64,000 nt of DNA from Streptomyces sp. NBC_01260 (GCF_036226405.1 NZ_CP108464.1:1178001-1242000), one strand, 5' to 3'. Counted from the stretch's first letter, positions 36,430 to 45,826 are shown. Numbers and translations: made by a program. Notes: generated by a model from the letters alone, not told the origin.

Positions 36430-38721
36430 CTACTTCTTCAGACCGGTGTCGAGCGCACCCAGCAGGGTCCCCTGCGGGGTGTCCCCCGACATCTCCCAGA
36501 CCATGACGCCGAGCAGCCCCTTGTCCTTCACATAGGCCGTCTTCTTGCCGATGGACCAGGTGTCGTCGAAGGACCACCACTGGTTCCCGGTGTAGCCGTA
36601 CGTGGAGACCGACTGCGCGTCGTGATGGACCGTCATCGTCGGGTAGGCGCCGATGAGGTTGGAGTAGCCGCGGGTGCCGGCCTCCTCGGCGAACTGGCCG
36701 GGGGCGGCTCCGCCCGCGGACTGCCATTCGCCCGCCGCACCGCCGTCGGCGACGTTCTGCCAGCCGCGGCCGTAGAACGGGATGCCCAGGGTCAGCTTGC
36801 GGGGTTCGACGCCCGCGTCCGTGTACGCCTTGATCGCGGTGTCCGCGCTGAAGTGGAAGTTGTACGGGTCCTGGTCGTCGTTGTAGAGGTTGGCCTGGTG
36901 GCCGGTGCGGTTCGGTTCCCAGGAGTTGTCACTGCCGGAGCCGTGGAAGTCGTACCCCTGGACGTTGGCCACGTCGAGGGAGTCGAAGACCTTGCTCAGG
37001 TCCCAGCCGTCACCGATCTTCTGCGGGTCGGCGGGGGTGAAGGCCGTGAGCAGGCGGTGGCCGCCGCCGAGCGCGTCCATCTGCTTGCGGAACTCGGCGA
37101 GCAGCAGGGTGAGGTTGTTCTTGTCGTTCGGCGAGTAGTGGTTGCCGGGGTGCCCGGTGCCGGTGCCCGGCCACTCCCAGTCGATGTCGAAGCCGTCGAA
37201 GATGCCGGCCGCGGTGCCGGGGCCCCCCGCGCCGCCGTACTCGGGCAGGTTGCCCTTGATGTACATGTCGATGCAGGAGGAGACGAACTTCTTGCGGGCC
37301 GCGTCGGTGGCCGCCACGTCGGAGAAGTACTTCGAGTACGTCCAGCCGCCGAGCGAGACCACGATCTTCAGGTTCGGGTGGAGCTTCTTCAGCTTCTTCA
37401 ACTGGTTGAAGTTGCCGCGCAGTTTGCCCCAGCCGTCGTCCGCGACGCCGTCCACCGACTGGGCTGCGCTGAAGGGGCGGGTGTAGTCGGCATCGGCGTC
37501 ACCGGCGCCGGTTCCCTGCTCGGGGTCCTCGGGGTCGGCGGTGGTGCCCTTGGTGACGCCGTTCAGGCAGGTGAGGTTGTTGGGGTCGATGTTGGCGAAG
37601 GCGTAGTTGACGATGTCGAGCTTGTCGGCGGCCCCGGAGGTCTGGAGGTTCTTCACGAAGTACTGGCGGCCGTAGATGCCCCACTGGACGAAGTAGCCGA
37701 CCTTCGCGTAGTTGCCGGCGCCGACGATGTCGGCGGTCTTCGCTGTGAGGGTGTTACTGGCCGGCGAGGCGTTGTCCGCGGGATCGCGTGCCTTGACGGT
37801 GAAGGTGTACGAGGTCGAGGGGGACAGCCCGCCGATGGTCGCGGTGGTCGTGGTACCGGAGACCGTGGTGGCCAGGGTGGCGCCCCGGTAGATGTCGTAC
37901 GCGGCGACCCGCTGGTTGTCCTTGGAGGCGGTCCAGGCCAGGGTGACGGACGAGGAGTCGGCCGCGGTGGAGTGCAGGGCGCCGGGGGCCGTCGGCGGGG
38001 AGGTGTCGGTGGCCGGGTCGACGGTGGTGACGGTCAGCGGGGCGCTCTGGGCGGAGGTGTTGCCCCGGGTGTCCTTGGCCCGGACGGTGAAGGAGTAGGC
38101 GGTGGCGGGGGTGAGTCCGGTGACCGTGGCGGTCGTGGCCGCGGTGGCCGTGCCGAGCACCTTGCCGCCCGCCAGGATGTCGTACGACGCCACGGGGAAG
38201 TCCCCCGCCGTGGCGGCCGTCCAGGACAGCGAGGCGGTACGGGCGGTGACATCGGTCTGCTTCAGCCCGCCGGGTGCGCCCGGCGGGGCGTCCGCGGAGC
38301 CGTCGCACTTGTCGCCGTTGATCCGGCAGCCGGTCGGCGCGGTGATCGGCCCGGTGGCGACGAACCAGTAGCTGTACGGCTCGGTGGTGCTGTGCGCGGC
38401 GACCGTGCCGTTGTAGTGGGCGTTGACCGCGGTGATGTGGCGGCCCTGCGTGGTGACGGTGCCGTTGTAAGAGCTGTCGATCGTGACCCCGGCCGGCAGA
38501 TCGAATTCGAGGCTCCAGCCGGTGACGGCGGTGTCGGTGTCGTTGCGCAGGATGTACGTCCCCTTCCACCAGGGGCCGTTGTCGGCCGAGGTGAAAGCGG
38601 CCGTCAGCTTGCCCGCCGCGTGCGCGGGGGTGGCCTGGAGGGACAGCAGGGCGAGTAGGAGGGCGAGGGCGGCGACCAGCGCGGTCACCGTTCTCCGTCG
38701 GAGAGGCATGTGCTCGAACAT
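36430..38721 (-). CDS. Secreted GH18 chitinase with CBM2-like and FN3 domains
   Basis: A 763-aa exoenzyme hydrolysing chitin. ATG 38721 has AAGGGAG upstream; earlier in-frame starts lack one. A signal peptide (RRRTVTALVAALALLLALLS, ending ATPAHA) is followed by a CBM2-type binding domain at about 30-150 (AAFTSADNGPWWKGTYIL, TGWSLEFDLPAGVTID). Two fibronectin III domains follow at about 160-250 and 260-345, and a GH18 barrel from about 360. The catalytic DxxDxDxE motif is in FDGFDIDWEWPG near 505. The order binding module-FN3-FN3-catalytic is common in Streptomyces chitinases. A DasR-like operator lies upstream, so induction by chitin-derived aminosugars is expected. Confidence 0.95.
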   Translation of the reverse strand: MFEHMPLRRRTVTALVAALALLLALLSLQATPAHAAGKLTAAFTSADNGPWWKGTYILRNDTDTAVTGWSLEFDLPAGVTIDSSYNGTVTTQGRHITAVNAHYNGTVAAHSTTEPYSYWFVATGPITAPTGCRINGDKCDGSADAPPGAPGGLKQTDVTARTASLSWTAATAGDFPVASYDILAGGKVLGTATAATTATVTGLTPATAYSFTVRAKDTRGNTSAQSAPLTVTTVDPATDTSPPTAPGALHSTAADSSSVTLAWTASKDNQRVAAYDIYRGATLATTVSGTTTTATIGGLSPSTSYTFTVKARDPADNASPASNTLTAKTADIVGAGNYAKVGYFVQWGIYGRQYFVKNLQTSGAADKLDIVNYAFANIDPNNLTCLNGVTKGTTADPEDPEQGTGAGDADADYTRPFSAAQSVDGVADDGWGKLRGNFNQLKKLKKLHPNLKIVVSLGGWTYSKYFSDVAATDAARKKFVSSCIDMYIKGNLPEYGGAGGPGTAAGIFDGFDIDWEWPGTGTGHPGNHYSPNDKNNLTLLLAEFRKQMDALGGGHRLLTAFTPADPQKIGDGWDLSKVFDSLDVANVQGYDFHGSGSDNSWEPNRTGHQANLYNDDQDPYNFHFSADTAIKAYTDAGVEPRKLTLGIPFYGRGWQNVADGGAAGEWQSAGGAAPGQFAEEAGTRGYSNLIGAYPTMTVHHDAQSVSTYGYTGNQWWSFDDTWSIGKKTAYVKDKGLLGVMVWEMSGDTPQGTLLGALDTGLKK

Positions 38722-38806
38722 GGTTCTCCCTTGTGGCAGGGACCCGTGAGGAGGTCCTGAGGGGGGAGCTGGTGTCCTTCGTTCCATGGAGCACAGGGGA
38801 AGCTAA

Positions 38807-38841
38807 TTGGTCTGGACCATCCCGTCAATAGGTACAGACCA
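38807..38841 (-). promoter_or_regulatory. DasR-like operator pair upstream of the chitinase
   Basis: TTGGTCTGGACCAT at 38808-38821 contains the palindrome TGGTCTGGACCA, one base from the DasR dre core TGGTCTAGACCA. A second, weaker half-site GGTACAGACC is at 38831-38840. Streptomyces chitinase promoters characteristically carry such repeats near the -35 region. This pair is about 85-120 bp upstream of the start, fitting repression by DasR and relief by aminosugar phosphate. Confidence 0.7.
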
Positions 38842-38903
38842 CTTGCGGTCGGCCGGCCGCCCGCACCCCGGCCGCACCCGCGGCCCCCGCCTCGTTCCGC
38901 CTC

Positions 38904-40433
38904 TCACGTCCCCACCGCCCCCAGCGCGACGAACGCGCAGATCAGCACCGCCAGAACGGCGAGCAGCGGCCAGACGAAGCGCAGGTACCTGTCGTATCCC
39001 ACCTTGGCCAGCGCCACCCCGCCGATCGTGACCGCCGTCGTGGGCACCCACAGGTTCATCCAGCCGCTGGCCGCCTGCCAGGCCGTGACGACGACCGCGC
39101 GCGAGACGCCCGCGAAGTCGGCCAGCGGGGCCAGGATCGGCATGGCCAGGGTCGCGTGGCCGGAGGTGGACGGGATCAGGAACGCCAGCGGGAGGTTGAC
39201 GACGAACACGGCGATGGCGAACAGCGCGGAGGAGGTGCCGGAGACCAGACCCTCGATGGAGTGCAGGACGGTGTCGGTGATCCGGGAGTTGTTCATGATG
39301 ACCGTGACCCCGCGGGCCAGCACGATGACCAGTGCGGGCGAGATGAAGTCGGCGGCCCCCTGGACGACCGTCGCGCTGATCTTCTGCTCCCCGAACCGGG
39401 CCACGATGCCGACGAGGACGGCCGCGACCAGGAAGAGCGCGGCCAGCTGCGGGAAGGACCAGCCCAGTTCGAAGCCGTACGGGGTGGCGTCCGCCTCCCC
39501 CGTCAGGGCGCTGGACCACGGGACCACCGAGAAGATCATGAAGGTGAAGGTCAGGCCGACCAGGACCAGGACCACGCGGTGGAGCGGGGTGAGTTCGGGG
39601 GGTTCGCCCGCGTCGGCCGCCGCCTGTTCGCGGTCGCCGGGCAGGAAGCCGGAGAGCGACCGGCCCGGGTCCTCGCGGACGCGCTTGGCGTACCGGATGA
39701 CGTAGGTGATCGTCACCGCCGTCAGGGCGACCCACATCACCGCCCGCAGCACGATCCCGTCGCCGAGCGAGATGTCGGCGGCCGCGGAGGCGACCCCGGT
39801 GGCGAACGGGTTGACCGTGGAGCAGAGCACGCCGACGCCCGCGCCGAGGATGATCGTGCCGGTGGCGACCATGCGGTCGTAGCCGAGGGCCAGCATCAGC
39901 GGGACGATCAGCCCGTAGAAGCCGAGGGTCTCCTCGGCGAAGCCCTCGACCGTGCCGAGCAGCGAGAACACGAGCATCACGCCCGCGATGAGCAGTGCGC
40001 CGCGGTCGCGCAGCCGGTGGGCGAGGCGGCCGATGCCGAGGTCGAGCGCGCCGGTGGCGAAGACGACGGTGATGAACGCGCCGATCGCGATGACGAAGAG
40101 GAACACGCCCGCGCTGCCGTACAGTTCGCCGGCCAGGTCCGGGCCGACCTGGCCGGTCCTGGCGTCCTGCACCCCGTACAGGCCGTTGACGGGCGAGAGG
40201 AAGAGGTCGTTCAGCCGGTCGACGACGCTCTGGCCGGAGTCGACGCGGTGGTACGTGCCCTGGATCGGCGCACCGCCCTTGGTGCGGTCGTACGCGCCGG
40301 ACGGGATCAGGAAGGCCACGGCCCAGACCGCGAGCGTGACGACGACCAGCACGGTCAGGGCACTGGGGAAGACGAACTTCCTTCCGGCCGGCGGCTTCTC
40401 CCCCGGCGGGGCCCCGGTGTCCAGCGTGCTCAC
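38904..40433 (-). CDS. YfcC-family (DcuC-like) carrier
   Basis: A 509-aa membrane protein with 12 or more hydrophobic helices, from GTG 40433 (GGGAG upstream). It resembles the YfcC/DcuC anaerobic C4-dicarboxylate and arginine/ornithine carrier family: first helix FPSALTVLVVVTLAVWAVAF, then LIPSGAYDR, the conserved GTVEGFAEETLGFYGLIVPL and STVNPFATGVASAAAD re-entrant regions, and LIPSTSGHATLAMPILAPLA. Its start overlaps the M20 peptidase stop (GTGA). A coupled carrier and dipeptidase suggests uptake and hydrolysis of a dipeptide or acyl amino acid. Substrate cannot be told from sequence. Confidence 0.85.
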   Translation of the reverse strand: MSTLDTGAPPGEKPPAGRKFVFPSALTVLVVVTLAVWAVAFLIPSGAYDRTKGGAPIQGTYHRVDSGQSVVDRLNDLFLSPVNGLYGVQDARTGQVGPDLAGELYGSAGVFLFVIAIGAFITVVFATGALDLGIGRLAHRLRDRGALLIAGVMLVFSLLGTVEGFAEETLGFYGLIVPLMLALGYDRMVATGTIILGAGVGVLCSTVNPFATGVASAAADISLGDGIVLRAVMWVALTAVTITYVIRYAKRVREDPGRSLSGFLPGDREQAAADAGEPPELTPLHRVVLVLVGLTFTFMIFSVVPWSSALTGEADATPYGFELGWSFPQLAALFLVAAVLVGIVARFGEQKISATVVQGAADFISPALVIVLARGVTVIMNNSRITDTVLHSIEGLVSGTSSALFAIAVFVVNLPLAFLIPSTSGHATLAMPILAPLADFAGVSRAVVVTAWQAASGWMNLWVPTTAVTIGGVALAKVGYDRYLRFVWPLLAVLAVLICAFVALGAVGT

Positions 40434-41782
40434 GTGGTGCTCCCGCCGCGGTGCGCGGCCGCGTACTCCCGCAGGAACGCCGCCTCGGCGATGACGGCCG
40501 AGCGGAGTTCCGAGAAGAGGACCCGCTCGTTGGGCGCGTGCAGATTGCACAGGCTGTCCTGTGCGCCGAAGAGCAGGATCTCGGCGCCGGGCACTGCCTT
40601 GGCCAGGCCGTTGACGAGCGGGATCGAGCCGCCGCCGGCGACGAACGCGGGTTCTGCGCCCCAGCCCTCGCGCAGGGCCGTCAGCGCGGCCCGGTAGGCG
40701 GGGCCACCGGTCGCGGGCTCGAATCCGGGGCCGGTGTCGCCCGGGGTGACGGTGAGCGGGATTCCGAACGGACGCAATGACTCCAGATGGGTGACGAGCA
40801 GCCCCTGCGCCTGTCTTGGGTCCTGCTCCGGGTGGAAGCGCAGGTTCAGCTTGGCCCTGGCGTACGGGACGACGGCGGAGGCCGCACGGTCTACGCCCGG
40901 GGCGTCGATGCCGACGACGGTGACGGCGGGTCCGCTCCACAGCCGCTCGCCCAGGCTGCCGGAGCCGATGAGCGGCATCCCGTCGCGGACCCCGGCGAGG
41001 GTGCGGAATTCCTCCTCGGTGTACGTCGTGCCGCTCCACTCCTCGCGGCGCAGGCCCTCGACGGCGACGTCCCCGTGCACGTCGTGCAGGGTGGCAAGCG
41101 CCTTGAGCAGGGCGAGCAGGGCATCGGGGGCCGCGCCGCCGAACTCGCCGCTGTGGCGGGGCTCGTCCAGGGTCCGGACCTCGACCACGATCTCCGAGGC
41201 GCCGCGCAGGCCCGTGGTGAGGGTGGGGCTGCCGGGGCGGAGGTTTCCCACGTCGGCGATGACCATCGCATCGCAGGCGAAGCGGGCGGGGTCGGTGGGC
41301 GGGTAGTCGTCGAAGGCGCTGCCGTACTCCTCCTGGCCCTCCAGGACGATTCTGAGGCCGGTCGGCGGCCTGCCCCCGTACGCCCTCAGCACGCCGAGGT
41401 GCACGATCAGGTTCGACTTGTCGTCGGCGATGCCCCGGGCGCGCAGTCCGCCCTCCACGGGGGTGGGTTCGAAGGGCGGTGAGAGCCACAGGCTCTCGTC
41501 CCCGGGGGGCTGCACGTCGTAGTGGCCGTAGAGCAGCACGGTCGGGGCGTCCGGCGTCGGCGGCGGCACCTCGGCGACGATGACCGGTGCGGTGTCCGGC
41601 AGGTCGAGCCGCTCGACGCGTTCGACGCCCGCGCCCCGCAGCAGGTCCACGAGGAGGTCGTGGGCCCGCCGCACGGGCTCGTCGGGAAAGCCGGGGAACG
41701 CGACGGACGGAATGGCCGTCAGCCGCACCAGGTCCGCGGTGAGCCCGTCCATCAGTGTGTCGACGCGGGAGCCCAGATCCAT
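40430..41782 (-). CDS. M20-family metallopeptidase (dipeptidase)
   Basis: A 450-aa cytoplasmic zinc peptidase from ATG 41782. The first metal ligands are in VLLYGHYDVQP (H and D near residue 75-77). ARGIADDKSNLIVHL carries the bridging aspartate. LEGQEEYGS carries the catalytic and metal glutamates near 142-143, and a late histidine is in LCNLHAPNERV. A dimerisation domain lies in the middle (about 185-310), with the GEFGGAAPDAL segment common to CNDP-like dipeptidases. It is cotranscribed with a YfcC-type carrier. Confidence 0.9.
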   Translation of the reverse strand: MDLGSRVDTLMDGLTADLVRLTAIPSVAFPGFPDEPVRRAHDLLVDLLRGAGVERVERLDLPDTAPVIVAEVPPPTPDAPTVLLYGHYDVQPPGDESLWLSPPFEPTPVEGGLRARGIADDKSNLIVHLGVLRAYGGRPPTGLRIVLEGQEEYGSAFDDYPPTDPARFACDAMVIADVGNLRPGSPTLTTGLRGASEIVVEVRTLDEPRHSGEFGGAAPDALLALLKALATLHDVHGDVAVEGLRREEWSGTTYTEEEFRTLAGVRDGMPLIGSGSLGERLWSGPAVTVVGIDAPGVDRAASAVVPYARAKLNLRFHPEQDPRQAQGLLVTHLESLRPFGIPLTVTPGDTGPGFEPATGGPAYRAALTALREGWGAEPAFVAGGGSIPLVNGLAKAVPGAEILLFGAQDSLCNLHAPNERVLFSELRSAVIAEAAFLREYAAAHRGGSTT

Positions 41783-41873
41783 CGCCCATCCCCTGTTCCT
41801 CGTGGAGGCCGTCAATGAGGTTCTGGGATCAAATGGATCATATGGGGCGGCCCCTCGCACGCCTGAGGGCTGG

Positions 41874-42851
41874 TCAGCCGCCGAGCACCACCGTCCGCGC
41901 GGCGGAGAAGTCCCCCCACTTCCCGTCCGGGAGCCTGGCGCGGATCTTCATCGAGTAGCGGGTGCCGCGCGGGTCGCTGACGGTGAGCCGGTAGCTCGCC
42001 CGGCCCGTGGGCGGCTTGCCTCCCCAGACGATCGTGGTGGTCAGCCGGCCGTCCAGGTAGAGCTGGTAGGCCGGGATCCCACCGCCGGTCCCCGGCTGCT
42101 TCCAGTCCAGGTCGACGGCGTACTCCTTGCCCTGGGCGGTGCTGGTGATCCGCAGGTCGGTGGGGGCGGTGGAGGCGGGCGCGCCGGGGGCGGACGCGGT
42201 GGTGAGGTCGAAGGCGTTGCTGTCCTTCGACGAGGTGTCGGCCGCGTCGCGGGCGCGGACGGTGAAGGTGTAGGCCGTGCCGGGCCGCAGCCCGGTCAGA
42301 CGCGCCGTGGTCTGCGTGCCGGGCACGCTGTGGATGCGCGAGCCCTCCTGGTAGATGTCGTACGAGGTGACGCCGACGTCGTCCGTGGAGCCGCCCCAGG
42401 ACAGCGTCGCCGCCCGGCTGCCGTCGGCCTTGCCGCGCAGCTTGACCGGCCGGGTCGGGGCCTCGTGGTCCGCCGGGGTCGGGGCGGGCGTGGTGACGGA
42501 TGCGGCGGCGCTCGGCGCGGAGAGGTTCCCGGCGGCGTCGCGGGCACGGACGGTGAAGGTGTACGCGGTCGAGGCGGTCAGCCCGTCGATGTCGATCATC
42601 ACCCGGGCCGCCGGGACGGTCTTGACCTTCTCGCCCTTGCGGTAGATCTCGTACGCGGTGACGGCCTTGTCGTCGGTGGCCGCCTCCCACATCACGTGCG
42701 CGGAAGTGGCACTGCCGGCCTGCACCGTCACCCCGCGCGGCGTCGTGGGGCTGCGGGTGTCGGCCTCTGCCTCGGAGCCGCAGGCGGTGAGTGTGACGAG
42801 GAGCAGGGCGGCTGAGCAGGCCAACGCGGCGGGTGCGTGGGGGCGTTGCAC
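41874..42851 (-). CDS. FN3-repeat lipoprotein
   Basis: A 325-aa surface lipoprotein from GTG 42851 (GGAAGG upstream). The signal ends in lipobox LVTLTAC, so a cysteine near residue 24 would be lipidated. Three fibronectin III domains follow at about 38-125, 135-225 and 230-325, with the typical ..W.A.TDD..V..Y.IYR and STAYTFTVRARDAAGNLS patterns. No catalytic domain is present. Such proteins may bind wall or polysaccharide; its FN3 units resemble those of the chitinase 3 kb away. Confidence 0.85.
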   Translation of the reverse strand: MQRPHAPAALACSAALLLVTLTACGSEAEADTRSPTTPRGVTVQAGSATSAHVMWEAATDDKAVTAYEIYRKGEKVKTVPAARVMIDIDGLTASTAYTFTVRARDAAGNLSAPSAAASVTTPAPTPADHEAPTRPVKLRGKADGSRAATLSWGGSTDDVGVTSYDIYQEGSRIHSVPGTQTTARLTGLRPGTAYTFTVRARDAADTSSKDSNAFDLTTASAPGAPASTAPTDLRITSTAQGKEYAVDLDWKQPGTGGGIPAYQLYLDGRLTTTIVWGGKPPTGRASYRLTVSDPRGTRYSMKIRARLPDGKWGDFSAARTVVLGG

Positions 42852-43011
42852 GGTCTTGCCTTCCGTCCGGCAGCAATGGTCCAGACCTGTATCGCACGGC
42901 GTGGGGGTCGCCGACAAGAGGACGGAGCGGAACGTTCCGCAATGTGCCGGTGTGCACCGCACCCCGATCGGACTCCGGCCGGGGCGGGGCCGGCTGACGT
43001 ACGGTCGGGCG

Positions 43012-44073
43012 ATGCTGTGCATACGAGGTGTGGTGCTCCCCGAGCGCGAGGAGCGGGCGTTCTGGATCGACGGAGAGGTGCTGCGGGCGGGGATGCCGCC
43101 CGGCGGCTTCGCCGGGCGGCACGCCGAGACCGTCGTCGACGGCGGCTGGCTGCTTCCCGGTCTGGTCGACGTGCATACGCATCCTGGGGCCGAGGGGCTG
43201 GACATCCCGTTCGACGAGGAGTTGCTGCGCCGGCATCTGGAACAGCACCGGGACGCCGGGGTGCTCGCGGTGCGCACTCCCGGGACGGCCGCCCGGATGC
43301 CCTCCTGGGTGGACAAGGACCCGGAGCTGCCCCGGGTGACGTCGGCGGGGCGGTGGCTCGCCACGCCCGGCCGGTTCTTTCCCGGCTTCGGCCGGGATGT
43401 CAGCGAGGAGGACCTCGTCAGGGCCGCGGTGGAGGAGGCGGCCGCGTCCTCCGGGTGGTGCAAGGTCATCGGCGACTGGCGCGCGGACGAGCCCGCTCTG
43501 CCGCTCGCGCTGCTGACCCGCGTGGTGAGCGCGGTGCACGCGGTCGGCGGCAAGGTGGCGGTGCACTGCCAGACCGCCGAGGGCAGCCGCAACGCCGTGC
43601 TGGCGGGCGCCGACAGCCTGGAGCACGGGATGCATCTGGACCCGGCGCTACTGGATCGGATGGCCGCGCAGGGCACCGCTTTCGTGCCGACGCTGAGTGC
43701 CTTCGGCCGGGGCGTGGACGCGATGCGGGCACGGGAGCCGAGCGTGCGGCGCGATCTGTGGCTGGCCGGCTGGGAGACCATGTTCGCCCATGTGCGGGCC
43801 GCCGCCGAGTCGGGCGTCACCGTGCTGGCCGGCACCGACTCCTTCCCCTGCGGAACGGTCGCGGGCGAGGCGTCCTGGCTGGCGCGGGCCGGACTGTCCG
43901 CCGAGGCGGCGCTGGGTGCGGCGTCCTGGACGGCACGGGCCTGGCTGGGGCTGCCGGGACTCGTGGACGGGGCCCCGGCCGACCTCGTCGCGTACGCCAC
44001 CGACCCGACCACCGATCCGGCGGTGCTGGATCACCCGAGCCGGATCGTCCTGCGCGGGCGCGTGGTGCGCTGA
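43012..44073 (+). CDS. Amidohydrolase-family protein
   Basis: A 353-aa metal-dependent hydrolase from ATG 43012. The entry motif GLVDVHTHPGAEG (near 51) supplies the first histidines. A middle histidine is in GKVAVHCQTAEGSRNAV near 185, another in DSLEHGMHL, and the catalytic aspartate is in TVLAGTDSFPCG near 278. Closing elements GAPADLVAYATDP and RIVLRGRVVR are those of imidazolonepropionase/prolidase-like amidohydrolases. The substrate is unknown. It is divergent from the FN3 lipoprotein. Confidence 0.85.
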   Translation: MLCIRGVVLPEREERAFWIDGEVLRAGMPPGGFAGRHAETVVDGGWLLPGLVDVHTHPGAEGLDIPFDEELLRRHLEQHRDAGVLAVRTPGTAARMPSWVDKDPELPRVTSAGRWLATPGRFFPGFGRDVSEEDLVRAAVEEAAASSGWCKVIGDWRADEPALPLALLTRVVSAVHAVGGKVAVHCQTAEGSRNAVLAGADSLEHGMHLDPALLDRMAAQGTAFVPTLSAFGRGVDAMRAREPSVRRDLWLAGWETMFAHVRAAAESGVTVLAGTDSFPCGTVAGEASWLARAGLSAEAALGAASWTARAWLGLPGLVDGAPADLVAYATDPTTDPAVLDHPSRIVLRGRVVR

Positions 44074-44142
44074 GCGAGGAGTCCGGGGCACCTGGTGTGT
44101 CGCCGGGCGATGAGTTCGGGGCACCGGGGGAGTCTGCACTGC

Positions 44143-44748
44143 ATGGACAACGAGACGACGACCGCTCCCTCGCAGGATCTGGAACCCGCGGCCCGGCGGA
44201 TCACCGGGCTGCTCGACGCAGTCGATGACACGCGGCTGTCCGCACCGACCCCCTGCCCCGGCGTGACGGTGAGCGCCCTGCTCGCCCACATCGGCGGGCT
44301 CGCCGTGGCCTTCCGCGATGCCGCGCGCAAGGAGCTGGGGCCGACGACCGACACGGCGCCCTCGGTGGCGGAGATGGTGCTCGATGACGACTGGCGCAGC
44401 ACGCTGCCCGAGGCGCTCGACGAGATGGTCATCGCCTGGCGCTCCCCCGACGCCTGGCAGGGCATGAGCCGGGCGGGCAGCGTGGACCTGCCGGGTGAGG
44501 TGGCGGGCATGGTCGGGCTGAACGAGCTGGTGCTGCACGGCTGGGACCTGGCCAGGTCGACCGGGCAGCCGTTCGGGGCACAGGAGGCGCATCTGCACTC
44601 CACGCTGGCGCTGCTGGCCGCCCTGGGCGACAGCCCTCCGGCCGGCTCGCCGTTCGGCCCGCCGGTCCCGGTGCCGGACGACGCGCCGCTGCTGGACCGG
44701 GCGGTCGCCCGGAGCGGCCGGCGCCCCGACTGGCAGCCGGGCGGCTGA
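44143..44748 (+). CDS. TIGR03086-type, DinB-like metal-binding protein
   Basis: A 201-aa helical-bundle protein from ATG 44143 (GGGGGAG upstream). The features are LEPAARRITGLLDAVDDTRL, the TPCPGVTVSALLAHIGGLAV motif with the metal histidine at about residue 48, and NELVLHGWDLARSTGQPFG with a second conserved histidine at about 129. These are shared with the mycothiol-dependent maleylpyruvate isomerase/DinB superfamily. Activity is not established for this subfamily. Confidence 0.85.
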   Translation: MDNETTTAPSQDLEPAARRITGLLDAVDDTRLSAPTPCPGVTVSALLAHIGGLAVAFRDAARKELGPTTDTAPSVAEMVLDDDWRSTLPEALDEMVIAWRSPDAWQGMSRAGSVDLPGEVAGMVGLNELVLHGWDLARSTGQPFGAQEAHLHSTLALLAALGDSPPAGSPFGPPVPVPDDAPLLDRAVARSGRRPDWQPGG

Positions 44749-44841
44749 CACCCGGCCACGGGGCAGCCGGTCAGCCGGTCAGCCGATGAAGCGCTCCGTG
44801 AATGGGTGAGGACCGCTCCCCCGGCCTGGCAGGCTGGAGCG

Positions 44842-45681
44842 GTGAAGCTCAGCACGCGTTCCCTGATCGCATCGGCCGCCGCCCTCGTCATGGCCGCGGC
44901 CGTGCTCTCCGGATGCTCGGGGGCCGGACCGGACACCGCGTACGGCAAGGAGGCCGCCGCGACCGGGCTCGACGATCCGGCGAAGAAGGACATCGCCATG
45001 CAACTGGTCTCCAGCGCGGAGAACTCCTCGCTGGACTGGAAGTCCCAGTACAAGTACATCGAGGACATCGGCGACGGCCGCGGCTACACCGCGGGCATCA
45101 TCGGCTTCTGCTCCGGAACCGGCGACATGCGACGCGTCGTCGAGCGGTACGCGAAGGCCCGGCCCGGGAATCCGCTGGAGCGGTTCCGCCCCGCGCTGCG
45201 TGCGGTGGAGGGCACCGGCGCGCACACCGGGCTCGGCCGCCCGTTCACCGAGGCATGGGCGGATGCGGCCGGCGACGCGGCCTTCCGGTCGGCGCAGGAC
45301 GCCGAGCGGGACGCGTCGTACTTCGGCCCCGCGGTCGCACAGGCCAAGGCGGACGGGCTCGGCGCGCTGGGCCAGTTCATCTACTACGACGCCTATGTGA
45401 TGCACGGGTCCGGCGACGCGGACGGCACGGTCGGCTTCCGTACGATGCGCCGGCACGCGCTCGCAAAGGCCCGCGCCCCCTCGCGGGGCGGCGCCGAGGC
45501 GGCCTATCTCGACGCGTTCCTGGACGCCCGGGTCGCGGCGATGCGCAAGGAGCCCTCGCACACCGACACCAGCCGGGTCGAGACGGCTCAGCGGGTGTTC
45601 GTGCGCGAGGGCAGACTCGGCCTGGAGGCACCACTGAGGTGGAAGGTGTACGGCGACAGCTACCGGATCGAGAGTACGTAG
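44842..45681 (+). CDS. csn: GH46 chitosanase, lipoprotein form
   Basis: A 279-aa enzyme that hydrolyses chitosan. GTG 44842 begins a lipoprotein signal (STRSLIASAAALVMAAAVLS followed by GC), so it is probably tethered to the membrane, unlike the neighbour copy. The GH46 catalytic glutamate is in QLVSSAENSSLDW (near residue 62) and the catalytic aspartate in YIEDIGDGRGYTAG (near 79). All structural blocks through RVFVREGRLGLEAPL are present, so it should be active. The ribosome site (GGAG) is only two bases from the start, which may limit expression. No palindromic operator like the one before the second copy was seen. Confidence 0.92.
   Translation: MKLSTRSLIASAAALVMAAAVLSGCSGAGPDTAYGKEAAATGLDDPAKKDIAMQLVSSAENSSLDWKSQYKYIEDIGDGRGYTAGIIGFCSGTGDMRRVVERYAKARPGNPLERFRPALRAVEGTGAHTGLGRPFTEAWADAAGDAAFRSAQDAERDASYFGPAVAQAKADGLGALGQFIYYDAYVMHGSGDADGTVGFRTMRRHALAKARAPSRGGAEAAYLDAFLDARVAAMRKEPSHTDTSRVETAQRVFVREGRLGLEAPLRWKVYGDSYRIEST
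44948..45129 (+). repeat. 182-bp block nearly identical to 46007-46188
   Basis: Bases 44948-45129 match 46007-46188 with a single difference (G at 45071, A at 46130). The rest of the two chitosanase genes is clearly divergent. It covers the catalytic N-terminal region. Confidence 0.9.
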
Positions 45682-45700
45682 CCGGCCGGCCGCTCCGTTC

Positions 45701-45752
45701 CCTGGTCGCGGACCAGGCCCCCGCGTGCCCGGTCCGGGGCGTGCGGGTTTTT
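45701..45752 (+). terminator. Probable terminator of the first chitosanase gene
   Basis: Hairpin CCTGGTC-GCG-GACCAGG at 45701-45717, then a second GC-rich inverted segment (CCCGCG...GCGGG) leading directly into TTTTT at 45748-45752. It lies 20 bp after the stop. Confidence 0.55.
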
Positions 45753-45811
45753 CCCGGGCCACTCCCAACTCATATGCGTCGCAGGGGTGTACGACAGTCG
45801 TTCGACTCTGA

Positions 45812-45826
45812 TAGGAAAGCTTCCTA
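45812..45826 (+). promoter_or_regulatory. Palindromic operator before the second chitosanase (CsnR-box-like)
   Basis: TAGGAA-AGC-TTCCTA at 45812-45826 is a perfect 6-3-6 inverted repeat, 38 bp upstream of the start codon. Streptomyces chitosanase genes are known to be repressed through a palindromic TAGGAAA/TTTCCTA-type operator by CsnR, and this fits in sequence and position. Confidence 0.65.

Noticed and set aside
36622..38658. 678-aa valine/glycine-rich frame opposite the chitinase
   Set aside because: Compositional shadow of the FN3 and GH18 coding sequence.
38904..41789. Single 961-aa gene covering carrier and peptidase
   Set aside because: Its N-terminal half is out of frame with the M20 motifs; the carrier starts at GTG 40433 and overlaps the peptidase stop.
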